NCBI GenBank assembly: GCA_016508695.1
Contig: VNKQ01000019.1
Span: 986,056-1,050,055, forward strand
Direction of reading: 5' to 3'
From: Hyphodiscus hymeniophilus
Lineage: Eukaryota; Ascomycota; Leotiomycetes; Helotiales; Hyphodiscaceae
DNA: 64,000 bases
Shown here: piece by piece, positions 36,517 through 46,917 of the stretch
How positions within the stretch are numbered: the first letter of the stretch is position 1
Layout: every line of letters starts with the position of its first letter
Translations under genes and position numbers: made by a program
The notes under the pieces: model-generated
What the model was told of the DNA's origin: nothing
The model's input: only the letters and a program-made list of their open reading frames with translations
The model's database searches: none

Positions 36517-38094
36517 TCATTCAAGATGTGCCGATTTCCCCACGACTTCAACCTTGCCCTCATCCTTGCCATCAGCCAGTTCCTCGTCGACCTGCTTATT
36601 TTGCGCGGCGCTGCCATCCAACATCTGTCCGACTTCTTCCAAGGAGAGGTTCTTCGTCTCTGGGTAGAAGAAGTAAATGATAAGAAAATTACTAATCAAT
36701 ACGCAGCACCACACGATGTAGTACTTCCAGCCAATAGCAGCAAGAGCAATAGGGTTGGTGTATCCACTGAACAAGTTTGCAAGAGCATCTCCAAGCCCTG
36801 TGATAACAAAGGCTTTGGCACGAAGGTTAAAGGGTGAGACCTCAGCTGTGTAAGTGGGCACGACGGGAGAGGGCATTTTGTAAAAGGCACCGAAGAGTAG
36901 GATCATCGCGATAGTGGCGTGGCCCAAGGCAGGTTGAGCGAAGTGCTGGCCAGTATTGATTCCAGTCAAGATGGTCAAAGTGACGAACGCGAAGAACATT
37001 CCAGTCATGCCGATTAAGAACAAAGGACGTCGACCGATCTTGTTAATGAGTAAAGACCAGAAATTGCCCCAAATTACTGCATTGACTGTGATGCATCCGT
37101 TGATGATAAGTTGGGTCTTGGAATTTGTGATACCGATCGAATTGAGCACAAGGTGTAGATAATAAGAAATCAGGGCGTTTCCGGTCCATTGAATGATGAA
37201 ACCGATCGTCACAACGATGAATAATCTGTGTCTGTTCGCGGGCGTTCTGATCCATTCTTTCCACCCACTTGAAGACTGTGCCTTCTCCATCTCTAGGTCA
37301 GACTCAATTTCAGCCATCTCAAACTTGAGTAGTTCAGAGGTCTCGTCCCCTTCGGCGTGGTACTTCGTCAAGATTGCCAGGGCCTCGTCCCTGCGGTTAT
37401 TATATACCAGCCAACGTGGCGATTCAGGCACAAAGAAGCATAGGCTGAGTTGGAAGACCGAAGACGTTGCTTGGAGGGCACTAGGGAGTCGCCAAGCCCA
37501 AGATCCCGCAACGAAAGCCGTTCCATATGTGATCCAAGCAGCCATCAGTGAGCCCAGGGACCCTGTTGTGTTCATGATACCGACCATCTGGGCTCTCTGA
37601 GAGGGGTATGCCAGCTCTGAAATCAGAATGGGGCATGCAGTGGTCTGGATAGTGTTCCCGAATCCGATAAAGATACGGCCAAGAACAAACATGGCGTAGT
37701 TTTGAGCTGCAGTCTGAAGCACCACTCCGATCAGGAGAATTGCTGAGCCAAATGCAATGGGCCATTTTCTGCCGTATTTTTGAATAATAGCTGCACACAC
37801 GGGGAGCGCCGCGAGTTGACCATATCTAACACCATTCGAGATTGTTCCCAGTCTGGAACCTTTGGGGTGGTCGAAGAACTTTTGCCATTCGGGGACGCTC
37901 TGAATTCCATTGAGCATAGACCCGTCGTAACCATTGGTGATGTCCGTGACGATGGCGCATAAGAGGAGGAAATTGAGAGTGCGCAATTTGGAGTAAGACC
38001 ACCACATCTTACCGCGCTTGGGCAGAACGTCTTGGAGCATAGTGCCCTCGACGCCAACCGCAGCGGCTTTGTCGACGTGTAGCATATTGTTCAT
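36517..38094 (-). CDS. MFS sugar transporter (lactose-permease/hexose-transporter type)
   Basis: A 12-helix plasma-membrane sugar/proton symporter, encoded by a single exon of 525 residues. I start at ATG 38094; the frame is open to 38208, but those 38 residues precede the usual cytosolic leader. Family signatures are DITNGYDGSMLNG in TM1, KYGRKWP between TM2 and TM3, FVPESPRWLVYNNR before the central loop, INKIGRRPLF after TM8 and FFYPETKNLSLEEVGQ at the C-terminus. The gene is intact. Its position next to the Zn2Cys6 regulator and the GH79/lyase/GH88 set suggests import of an oligo- or monosaccharide from that degradation, though specificity cannot be read from sequence. Confidence 0.9.
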   Translation of the reverse strand: MNNMLHVDKAAAVGVEGTMLQDVLPKRGKMWWSYSKLRTLNFLLLCAIVTDITNGYDGSMLNGIQSVPEWQKFFDHPKGSRLGTISNGVRYGQLAALPVCAAIIQKYGRKWPIAFGSAILLIGVVLQTAAQNYAMFVLGRIFIGFGNTIQTTACPILISELAYPSQRAQMVGIMNTTGSLGSLMAAWITYGTAFVAGSWAWRLPSALQATSSVFQLSLCFFVPESPRWLVYNNRRDEALAILTKYHAEGDETSELLKFEMAEIESDLEMEKAQSSSGWKEWIRTPANRHRLFIVVTIGFIIQWTGNALISYYLHLVLNSIGITNSKTQLIINGCITVNAVIWGNFWSLLINKIGRRPLFLIGMTGMFFAFVTLTILTGINTGQHFAQPALGHATIAMILLFGAFYKMPSPVVPTYTAEVSPFNLRAKAFVITGLGDALANLFSGYTNPIALAAIGWKYYIVWCCVLISNFLIIYFFYPETKNLSLEEVGQMLDGSAAQNKQVDEELADGKDEGKVEVVGKSAHLE

Positions 38095-39824
38095 CGTTGC
38101 GAGAGGTGGAGGGTGACAAAGTATGATAGAGCAGACTTGGACTGATGCCAGAGGAGTTGAGAAGCTGGTAAAGGACGAACGAATGATTACAGAGACAAGG
38201 AAGCTCACAAATATAGTTGCTGTTGGTTACTGAGAGTTGTCCGTGAGTATCGGAACTGGGTCCGAGGAGATTGGTGTCCAGAATTGACCATCGCACGACT
38301 CTAACTTGCTTTCCCGCCTTTGGGGAAGAAATCGACTGACTGGCCAAATGCGGGGGCTTCGGTGTCTGTGGGGAAGGACGAGACTTTCACGCTTTGGGTT
38401 AATGTGTGAAGAACAACGTTAATAATCCTAGGGTTCTATTAGCATCAGGAGATGGGATTTCTGGAATCCCGGAGCGCCATCCGATGCACGTCGGAGCGAG
38501 ATGGGGATTTCTCCGGCACCAAATTATCCGGGTACCGGTATACATAACTACTGTAAGGATAGATACGCTAATACCGGAAAACGAAAACGTAAATAGCCGT
38601 TTAATGGTTTGCACATGTAACAAACCTATTTGAAACCTTGATAACTTCGACGAGTACGATATAAGTCAAGAGGATTAGCAATTAAAGCCACAGTCGAAAC
38701 AATCGAATGATGGAGCGCGGGAACGATTTCAGAAACTTTGCACCGAGCTCATGTATATATGAAGGGGTCGATGAAGGGAGTAAGTAATTCGGAAGGAGTT
38801 AATGCGGGCATAATTACTCGAGTAGCGAGGTAGATTTGAGATAGAATGTGTTCGTGAACAGGTCCAGGTTCCGAAGGGATGCGCAACCGGCCCTTGTTCA
38901 AGGAGCCTCAATGAACCACCAAGCAGTAGATAGTAATGACTTCTGTTATCATGCAGGACCCCTCTTAGTATGCTTCTTGTTCTGCTAGAGCAGGGTTAGT
39001 TCTTTACGCTCGACATTGTGAAGGCGCTCCTGAATAACTGGAAGAGAACGTTTGTCCAATCAACGCCAGTGGGTCAATTGGGAATAGCGAGGGGTCAGCC
39101 AAATCATGGATGGAAGGTTGGGAAGGAAGCTGTTACGTACCGTGGACTTTGTGAAGGTAACCGGACCGGCAAGAAACTTTGGATCATAGATCACGACACA
39201 CAGGCTTCCCGCCCAGAACCCTGTTGGTGACGCGCTTGGCGATATCAAGCCGCATCTCCCACAGGTTGGAGAATGCATAGTCTCGAAAATGGCAGTACGC
39301 AGCGCGTGCTCTACCGAGAACTTGAATCTCATCTTGAATTGTCAGAATGAGGCCTGTGATGTGCCGCGGGAGATTTTTATGCACGAGCCGCTTGGAGGAG
39401 TGGTGGTGAGAAAGCAGATTTCCGGTGGCGAGCCGCAGGAAGTGTACGTGAAAGGTGCCAAGAAAGATATAATTGCATACGGGTTGTGGTCATGGGCAGT
39501 ACAGAACGATAACCATTAATGATACTGTCGAAACCCAATCGGCACTTGTAAATCTTCCGCAACCCCGCTTCGGACCTATATATCTGGCTTCGAGCAAATG
39601 ATTCCCCTCCTATCCTCCTATCCTCCTCCTACAATGGATTTACTCTCCATGCCTTATTGCAACCAAGTATAATTCTCGTATTAGGCTGCGGGTTAACGTC
39701 GCGCCTACTTAAAGTAATAAGCAACGTTTTTCAGTATTCAGGTCTATTAATTTTATTCTTTCGAGGAAAATAGGTACGAGAAAAATTTGGCCTTCGGCAT
39801 ACAGTTCAAGGTGAAAAAAGGAAT
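38095..39824. other. Intergenic region, possible unrecognised remnants
   Basis: About 1.7 kb upstream of the sugar transporter. A minus-strand frame near 39184-39384 contains an ordered-looking peptide (LGRARAAYCHFRDYAFSNLW), but I cannot assign a family or connect it to a start or partner exon. It may be decayed coding sequence. Confidence 0.4.
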
Positions 39825-40262
39825 GAAAAACAGCTTCCGACAATACTCTTGAGCTTAGTATCGAGCTGTGCAAAGGTAGAGCCTATCTTTGTTATAACGT
39901 CATCGTTGATTTCTCTCTGGGTGGCTGCTATAAAAGCAAAGTCGTCCTCGACTCTTGCACCAAATTGAGGTCAGAAGCCCAAAAATTTCCATTGGCGCAG
40001 GCTCTGGATCTGTAACGATGTCTTGCATTCCCAATGCTGTGTTGCCAGCGACGTCTACAGAAGATAGTATCTGCCCATTTGATCAGTAGTAAATTTATAT
40101 AGAACGAAGGAGAGCTTACAAGATCAAGACCTTCTATCTCAGGCGTAGGCTCGTCAAGGAAGGGTATGACGGCGAATATAATTTCGAGGATTTTCCAAGT
40201 AAGTTGCTCTTTCAGCTGTCTCTCTTCAGTCTGGCCGATTTTTTTTTCACTTCGTTCATGTC
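39825..40262 (-). pseudogene. C-terminal relic of a class V (GH18, LysM-type) chitinase-like protein
   Basis: Minus-strand segments read EERQLKEQLTWKILEIIFAV then IPFLDEPTPEIEGLDL. After a 49-bp intron (GTAAGC...GGGCAG) come VDVAGNTALGMQDIVTDPEP and APMEIFGLLTS. In a shifted frame there follows RVEDDFAFIAATQREINDDV and AQLDTKLKSIVGSC. This order (hydrophobic helix, G-N-x-A-L-x-x-x-DIV-x-DP, IFGLL, then a helical ADxxKLG-like tail) resembles the extension found C-terminal to fungal subgroup-C chitinases. The catalytic and LysM parts are absent and a one-base shift separates the last two blocks. The identification is by remembered family pattern and is moderate. Confidence 0.45.
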
Positions 40263-40352
40263 ACTGATAGCTTGGGTGGGCAGGAAGACAAGCATAGAAA
40301 ATACCTAATCATGGTGAGTTGAGAACACATTGTGTGGTGGGAATTTGCAAGA

Positions 40353-40841
40353 ATGGAAAAGTCTCATTTCTACATCGAGAGTCTCTTACCAGAACTACTG
40401 CTTCCCATCTTGATTGCTCTGCCTGACCTTGAGTCGCTCGATAGCTTTCTTAGATCGTCGCCAGCCACATTTCGTAAATTCAACAGCTTTGGCGGCACTG
40501 TCTTCGAGTCAATCTTATCGTCCGGCAGCACCCACAGATACACTTGCGCTGTCATTCGAACTACTGCACTTGTACGAATCAGCGCTTTGCCAGCTCCCGT
40601 CCAAGATCTCGAGCACTTAAAGAGGCTGGATAGATACAAAACATCGCCCCATCGTTGGGATCTACCGCTATGGGACCATTCTCCTACAAATTTGCTAAAT
40701 ACTTCCGCAACTACCTTGCGTGGGCTTCTAGCCACGAACCGAAAAGTTCAACGCCTTGCCTTCGGTTGTCTTGAATATTACCAAGATCGCTTCAGGGCTC
40801 TGAAGCCGTTCCTCCGATATTATTGGCAAGGAGTATATTGA
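40353..40841 (+). CDS. F-box-like protein, short or truncated
   Basis: ATG 40353 opens a frame of 162 residues. The N-terminal segment LLPELLLPILIALPDLESLD, followed by a Leu/Ser/Arg helix and F-x-x-FGG, resembles the F-box of fungal SCF-adaptor-like proteins (L-P-x-E-L-x-x-x-I-L-x-x-L-x-D). Known relatives usually run several hundred residues with further helices. Here the frame ends at 40841, shortly before a minisatellite. Downstream frames do not restore an obvious continuation. It may be a truncated gene. It overlaps no other feature and is divergent from the chitinase-tail relic. Function cannot be stated beyond possible ubiquitin-ligase adaptor ancestry. Confidence 0.4.
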   Translation: MEKSHFYIESLLPELLLPILIALPDLESLDSFLRSSPATFRKFNSFGGTVFESILSSGSTHRYTCAVIRTTALVRISALPAPVQDLEHLKRLDRYKTSPHRWDLPLWDHSPTNLLNTSATTLRGLLATNRKVQRLAFGCLEYYQDRFRALKPFLRYYWQGVY

Positions 40842-41135
40842 TGGCGAGGTATACTATCTGGTCGACTGAGTACCGGCCTGAGTGTAAGACCACATTTTGC
40901 GGGAAGCATAAACCGCAGCCACTGATCAGTAGTTTTGGAGCTCGATGCCAATCTTACAAAGAAGGGGCAAATGGCTACGGGATGACCCTTCGGATGGGTT
41001 TAAAACCACGGATGGGAGTCGAATTAGCTCGTCTACGTCGTCTTCCAGTTTGGGCCGAAATATCGTGTGCATTCTCTACAGTAAGTCCCCTTGACAAACG
41101 GCTACGCTTCTATGGTTGACATTCGGCTAAGGAAC

Positions 41136-41234
41136 CCCTTTCCTTTCACGCCCTTTCCTTTCACGCCCTTTCCTTTCACGCCCTTTCCTTTCACGCCCTT
41201 TCCTTTCACGCCCTTTCCTTTCACGCCCTTTCCT
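41136..41234. repeat. 15-bp minisatellite, 6.6 copies
   Basis: The unit CCCTTTCCTTTCACG is repeated six times perfectly plus a nine-base partial copy. One plus-strand frame would read it as a Pro-Phe-Thr repeat, but no supported gene contains it. Confidence 0.95.
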
Positions 41235-41393
41235 AGGCCCTTAGTATGCCTATTTCATATAAAACTACATTATAAAGTAGAGATACACAAATTTCATTTT
41301 CAATACAACCCTAACAAACTGAGTCTCCTTTCATTAATTATTCAATTTGATCGTACGACTTCTTACATACTATCTCTCTGAGTCCAACGCCAT

Positions 41394-43545
41394 CTAATTA
41401 TACTTCTGCTGGCTCACTGGGTGGCTTCTTTTGCATTTTGCAAATCCCATGCCCCACGATGCCAGGAACGCCGCTCCGGAAGCCGCGCAACCCAGATACT
41501 AAGAGAAGGGTCAATCATTGCAAGCCAATAAAGAAGCGGAGAGCAAACTTACAAATGTGTTTGTGATTGCGTGATTGTATGCCTCCAGCACACCTGGTAG
41601 CTGCTGACTCGTCAGAGCTTTCCTCACACCCGCTGCACCAACATTCATGATCAAGTCCGCATTCACCTCAGGCGCATATCGTTTGAGCGCCGTAATCAAC
41701 GAACTCCTGAAATCGGTTACCGCGACCGCCAGCATAATAGCCCCTCCAAAAAATTGACTGAAGATTACCATCGATGCACCAATTGCCATTTGAGAACGGT
41801 CAAGGGTGTGTTGAACTGCAACGACTGGCTGTTGTACTGTCATACCGCGACCAGCTCCAGCGAGGACTTGGTAGCCTACCCAGATGCTAGTGCTACTAGA
41901 TAGAGTGAATGTACCTATTAGACCGCCACCAATGGCAGAGACGGTGTTCCCAACGATGGAGTATGTAGTGGGTGAACCTAGCTTTCCAGCTATAGCATTG
42001 CAGAGTACATATCAGTAAGTGGATCGTGCTTATCGCATGAAGACACGAGAGACTTACACAACAACCCCGTTATTATGGTGGAAGATATCAGTGTTGTCGC
42101 TGTTGCCATGAAGTATGCACCACTTAAAACCGGATTAACACCCAGAATGGTCTGGAACCAAACTGGCAGATAATACGCAAATATATTCAAGCTCCCATAC
42201 TGCACTGCAGCAGTAAACGCAGCTTGAATACATAGCTCGCTGACGAAGAATTGATAATGGTGCCATTGCTGTATCACCTCTTCTATGCTCCCAAAATACA
42301 AAGACGATTAAAGCGACGCCAGCCCCAACGAAGAGACCGATGACAGCAGAGGAATTCCAGGGATATGTTGAGCCGACGTATTGTAACGCGAGCAGAAGCA
42401 TGACGCAAAACGATGCAAACAAGACGAATCCGATTGGATCTAGGCGGTTTATTGCTTCGTGTAGCGTGGGTCTCTTTGTCGCCTTCTCTTTGCTTTTGGG
42501 GATTCGGACGAAGCTGAGAACAATCAAGGTGACTGCACCGGCTGGTAGGTTGATGTAGAAGCCTAATAATTCGTGACATAAGTCCTTCGTTCGATATGAA
42601 AAATGAACAATGAAGGATTTGACATACACTATCTCAGACGCTCTTTCGGTCAGAGCACCGCCAATGATTGGGGAAACAACACTTCCTATCATGGAGAACA
42701 CGTAAACAAACGCAACTATTTCTAATACTCGGGAGCATTATTAGTATATAAAATATCCCATCTAAATAGACCATTCTTCTAGCTCGGGAGCTCAATTTTA
42801 ACTTACGTGCGCGCATTTCTTTAGGTGCCGAAGTTCCCACAATAGTCGTAGCACCACTAAAGATTCCTGCTCCGCCGATTCCAGCTACTGCACGACCGAC
42901 AACGAGAGCTGTCGAAGATGGTGCAACTCCACAGATTAGAGAGCCAACTTCAAAGATGATGATAAAGACAAAGAAGGTGATCTTGCACCGAGAAGCAATG
43001 GTTAGCCAACCAAAATGCTAGAGGACGGATACGAGGAAAGGTAAAACCAACTTTCGAATCGTAAAATTGGTAGAGTTTTCCATGAGTGGAGCACAAGCAC
43101 ATTCGAGAGAACGAGAAAGATTAGCATGATCCCCGTGCATTCAACATGGGTACGATGCCCAGGGGCCAGAAAGGGTTACTTACAAAGTGATGAGATATGC
43201 ACTTCCATACCAGCCAATATCCTTGATGTATGAAAATGCGTAGTAACGACAGGGATAGCCTTTGAAGCAGTTGGAAATCGAACATCAACGAATCTCGATT
43301 TCATGGTTTTGACTTACAGTAACAATAATGGTGACATCCAGACTATACAAGAATCCTGCCAGCGAAATCGCAAAAACGACCAGGTATAGTTGATAGCCGG
43401 TTAAAGACTTCTGTGCTTCAGCTGGAACTCCATTCTCATTCTCGGTGTTGTAGCCGTTGTTGCTGTCGATGCTCGAGTCAGGATTTGGGTCTTTCTCTTC
43501 AGGGCTGACTTGCTGCGATTCAGCGATTGTGGTAGAACTATTCAT
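41394..43545 (-). pseudogene. Decayed MFS drug transporter (DHA2, 14 TM type)
   Basis: The start is at 43545. Exon 1 (43318-43545) ends in LYSLDVTIIVT and would join AIPVVTT, the hallmark DHA2 motif. The ancestral gene then shows IKDIGWYGSAYLIT, GKLYQFY, EVGSLICGVAP, GRAVAGIGGAGIFSGA, GFYINLPAGAV, YYLPVWFQ and VGYQVLAGAGRGM. The C-terminus lies in 41394-41498. At least four lesions break it: a one-base loss near 43240, a missing acceptor and frame change near 43081, loss of two bases plus a nonsense change near 42629-42636 (where S-W-R-W-C is expected), and a one-base gain near 42205-42215. Well-formed introns elsewhere (41499-41552, 41990-42057) show it was once functional. It is most likely a dead efflux pump. 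Confidence 0.82.
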
Positions 43546-44234
43546 CGTGTCGTAGTATACGGAACAAGTCGTCGCTGCTGCTGCACTAGACCTCTGCCCT
43601 CGATATTAGAAAGCAATATGAGGAAAGGAAGGAGGTAAGGACCTATCGATGTACCCATGGGCATACGCTGCAATTTTATCGATGCTGCTCAGCATGTACG
43701 ACGCGTCGATTTGTTGAATTCAACTGAGTCACTCCTACGGACACGGGGTCAGAATTATTACTTCGCTCCGTCGGAAATTCACACCCGGGCAAACATTCGC
43801 CTACATGGCGGAATTATCGTTGGAAAGTCCGTGAGGACGTGATAAACATGCCGCGTCGCAGTTTCTCAAATGCTAATGCGGATTTGGAGAGGTGTGACAT
43901 GCAGGAGTTCGAAATCCATGTGATGATCGTCGACCACCAGAACTGTCGAGCACAAATCTACATATGACATATTACTAAACATCCACTCTGATCGAACACC
44001 TTTCTCCCCCAAGACATATTATTGCATCAAACTAATATTTTCCGGAAAGCCTCGTCAAAACTCGTCATCCAATACATCGAACTGGCTCCAAACTAGCGGC
44101 ATTGACGAATTTGCAGCACCGTCTAGATTCGTTTCAACCTCCAAAGTTGCATTAGTTGCAAGAAAGATATTCTCTCTCTCCAGCAATCTCCCAAACACGA
44201 TTTTCACCTGTCGCATCTTCTGACAAACCTGCAG
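43546..44234. other. Intergenic region
   Basis: About 690 bp between the transporter pseudogene and the next regulator, both on the minus strand. No coding signal is seen. Confidence 0.55.
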
Positions 44235-46177
44235 TCAAGGCTTCTCGTCAGTCCTCAAATCATATTTCTTACTCGCATAATCCGTCATTTCAATCAAATG
44301 ATCCAAAATCTCAAAAACTTTCAAAGCTAAAGTTTTGTTAAAATCTGCATCCCAATCCTCGGCCCGAAACATGGCCAATATAGAGAGTGTGACTACTAAA
44401 ATGCAGATTTGGAACATGAACACGGGACGGAAATTGATGTAGGCGACAGAATCCATGTTGATAGAGAAGTAGATGTTGTTGGTGGCTTCAGTGGCTTTGA
44501 GACAGGCTACTAGGACGTCGGCTCTTTGGAGCGTGGGTGTATCGGCAGGGATAGTTGGAGGCATGGAGAAGCAAATATCGTAGATGCTCATTTCAACGAT
44601 GTGATAAGGCATGAGGAGTAGAGCTAGAAAGTAGTTAGATGAGCACTGGTCATTAACCCCGTGTGTGGTCATAGCAAGAGGGAAGAGCTTACGATCTCGC
44701 TGGAGCATTTCTGGGAGCGATGCTTGGAATTTGTGCAACTCCGATACCACCAGTTTGACATATACCCCAGCGGTGCATTCCAGATCCGTGACTGTGAAGG
44801 ACAGTCTCGGAGGCCGTTGTGCTTGATGTTCATCGCTATCCGCTGCAAGCCAGAGAGATGAGCCAGGTAAATGTCGCCTTCGTTCTCTGGATGTTTTAGG
44901 TCATCGTGGCATTGTTGCAGGTGTGGAGTCCATCTCAATGGGTTGGTGCGACAAAAGATCACAGAAACCTAACTGTATATCAGCGAGGCTAATTGAATTT
45001 ACCCGGATATGATTTGGAATTTCATACGCTTGAGAAGAGATAGAAGCATCCTAAAATGGCTCTTTTTTCCTCCTGAGAAGGCTCAGACATGCGAGTCCAT
45101 TTGATATGGTCCTTTGTAATGATGCCTTTCATCTCATTCACAAAATTGTCATGATTTTCGAGCCTAGTCATGGGGATATACAATTGCAGGTCGACCACCA
45201 ACGAGAATGCCATGGCCAACAGAGTAGTAATCTGGGATCTTCTTTGGGCCATGCCATTGTACCTATAAGAAGCAATCGCTTTAGTTAACTGGCACAATGA
45301 CCTATAAGTTGGATGACAAACCATGAGATATAAACCATAAGTCCCTGAAGCATGTCTAAGGATTTTCGTGCTTGTAGAATGAGATGTTCAGTGAAACTCT
45401 TGACAAACTCTTGGCCCAAATTGGCCAGGCATACGGAATCATGGTATGAGGAAACTGTCATAATAGCTTGATATAGGAACGGTCTTTCTTTTAGCAGACT
45501 TCGGGATGTTGAGTCACCAGGAAGTGAGATGAATGGCACCTGACGCGCCAAGTCACGGCGGAAAATAGCCAACAGCTCATCTGGGTCGACAGGAAATCCA
45601 CTTGTCCCAATAGGCTGAGGATCACAAGTGGGACCAGGTCCGACATTCGGAAATTGCGAAATAGATGTTGGGGAAGATATCGAAGGAGCCGCTTGCCATG
45701 TCCCTGACGGTGGCCGATATAATAGAGCCCGATGCGTAGAAGCTGCACAAATTGACGGAGTGCTCGCGGAATCGGGAACCATAGCACAAGCCGGGCTATC
45801 CTTATTACACAACGGAGAAAGCTGAGAAGAACCAACGCGCGACGCCAATTCTTCTAATTTCTCTTCCAGCGCTCAGCGATGCGAGCAGCTTGATGCTCTC
45901 GACTACTAGTATATCTCTATTAGTATTGGTAAATCACGTGAATCTGAGCATCGAACAGACCTTGTCTTGACTGCTTTCCGTTTTCGGGTTGGATGCGCTT
46001 GCATTACGCAATCTCTTCCTAGCCTATTACATCTGTGTAGTGATCAGCATAGAATCCATATTTATAATCCCGGCAAGCATACCTCTCACACCTGTCGTTG
46101 GAGTGATTATAGCATTTTGCCTTGGCTTTGACACAATTCTGACAGGCCTTTGCTCGGGGATTAAAGTATTCGGACAT
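44235..46177 (-). pseudogene. Zn2Cys6 transcription factor with a one-base frameshift
   Basis: Exon 1 (46083-46177) encodes MSEYFNPRAKACQNCVKAKA. A 50-bp intron leads to exon 2 (ending 45961 or slightly lower), completing the cluster with CNRLGRDC. Then come a basic RKRKAVKTR linker and a coiled-coil LEEKLEELASR in exon 3 (45322-45871). Exons 45028-45262, 44693-44968 and 44235-44623 carry the TF domain, with LLAMAFSLVVDLQLY and FCRTNPLRWTP. In the fifth exon the frame changes between IWNAPLG and KLVVSELHKF, at a run of four C (44765-44768). The exon is one base short of the phase its neighbours require. The exon 2/3 junction is also irregular; the only frame-keeping donor I found (GTGATT) is weak. 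The lineage is clear; current function is doubtful unless the shift is an assembly error. Confidence 0.75.
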
Positions 46178-46414
46178 TATAAATCCATGAAGGATGAGCT
46201 GTAGATTGAAGGGAGTAGAGGGCTGAATATAAGGTATCCGACGGGGTTAAGGTGAGTCCGTCTCCGTCGGAATAATATGCATAGAAGCTGATCAACTCGC
46301 TTACCACACTAGTCTCATTTAAGCTGCTATACAAAATAGAACGCTTCCATTGTGATTTTCGGCGTTTGGGCGCAAAAACAGGAACACTAAACAGGAAGGG
46401 CGCGATGTCTAAGA

Positions 46415-46441
46415 TCTCGCATGTGTGCAATACATGCGAGA
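46415..46441. repeat. Perfect 10-bp-stem hairpin
   Basis: TCTCGCATGT and its exact reverse complement ACATGCGAGA are separated by 7 bases. Confidence 0.9.
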
Positions 46442-46469
46442 CCTTGAGGTTCCTTCCATGGTGGGCGAA

Positions 46470-46499
46470 GGTCTCGCATATGGCTACACACGCGAGACC
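46470..46499. repeat. Second hairpin with related stem
   Basis: GGTCTCGC pairs with GCGAGACC across a 14-base loop. The stem shares TCTCGC/GCGAGA with the hairpin 29 bp to the left. Confidence 0.85.
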
Positions 46500-46686
46500 T
46501 TGGCCGGAAGGAGAAGAGATCCAAACCAAATATTAACAGATTGTAAAAATCCACGAATACATAGCAACGCAATAACAGTCCCGCAGCGGCAGAAGAATGA
46601 ACCTTACTTGGAGATGCAGATACAGAGTACCTTGGCCAAAGTTCCTCTGAATCCTCCAATGAAAAGCGCAAGCTTGCACCACACAT

Positions 46687-46917
46687 TCACTTCCGCAATT
46701 GTGGAAGTATAGGGGTTATCTGAGTCTTGAGCTGAATATTGCTCGGATGGCGTTGATATTGGAAGCTGGCGGCAGTGGAAGATCGTAGCTCTATTTGCTC
46801 GGGCACAGCGACAGAGGATATCATTTGCTGATTAGACGTGCACGTCTCACAGAAGTAACTTGTCACTCGACTGAAACATCCTCTGCAACGGTCAAAAGCG
46901 GTCGAGGGGAACGACAT
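46687..46917 (-). CDS. Small Cys-rich open frame (possible zinc ribbon), uncertain
   Basis: This 76-codon frame begins MSFPSTAFDRCRGCFSRVTS and continues YFCETC, giving two CxxC pairs nine residues apart, the spacing of a zinc-ribbon knuckle. No family is recognised, and the remainder is Gln/Ser-rich without domain features. It could be a real micro-protein, an exon of an unmodelled gene, or chance. Confidence 0.2.
   Translation of the reverse strand: MSFPSTAFDRCRGCFSRVTSYFCETCTSNQQMISSVAVPEQIELRSSTAASFQYQRHPSNIQLKTQITPILPQLRK

Noticed and set aside
42135..42701. Treating the transporter frame changes as unmodelled introns
   Set aside because: At 42205-42215 the only GT-AG pair would give a 27-nt intron, and the S-W-R-W-C site needs missing bases, so lesions explain the data better.
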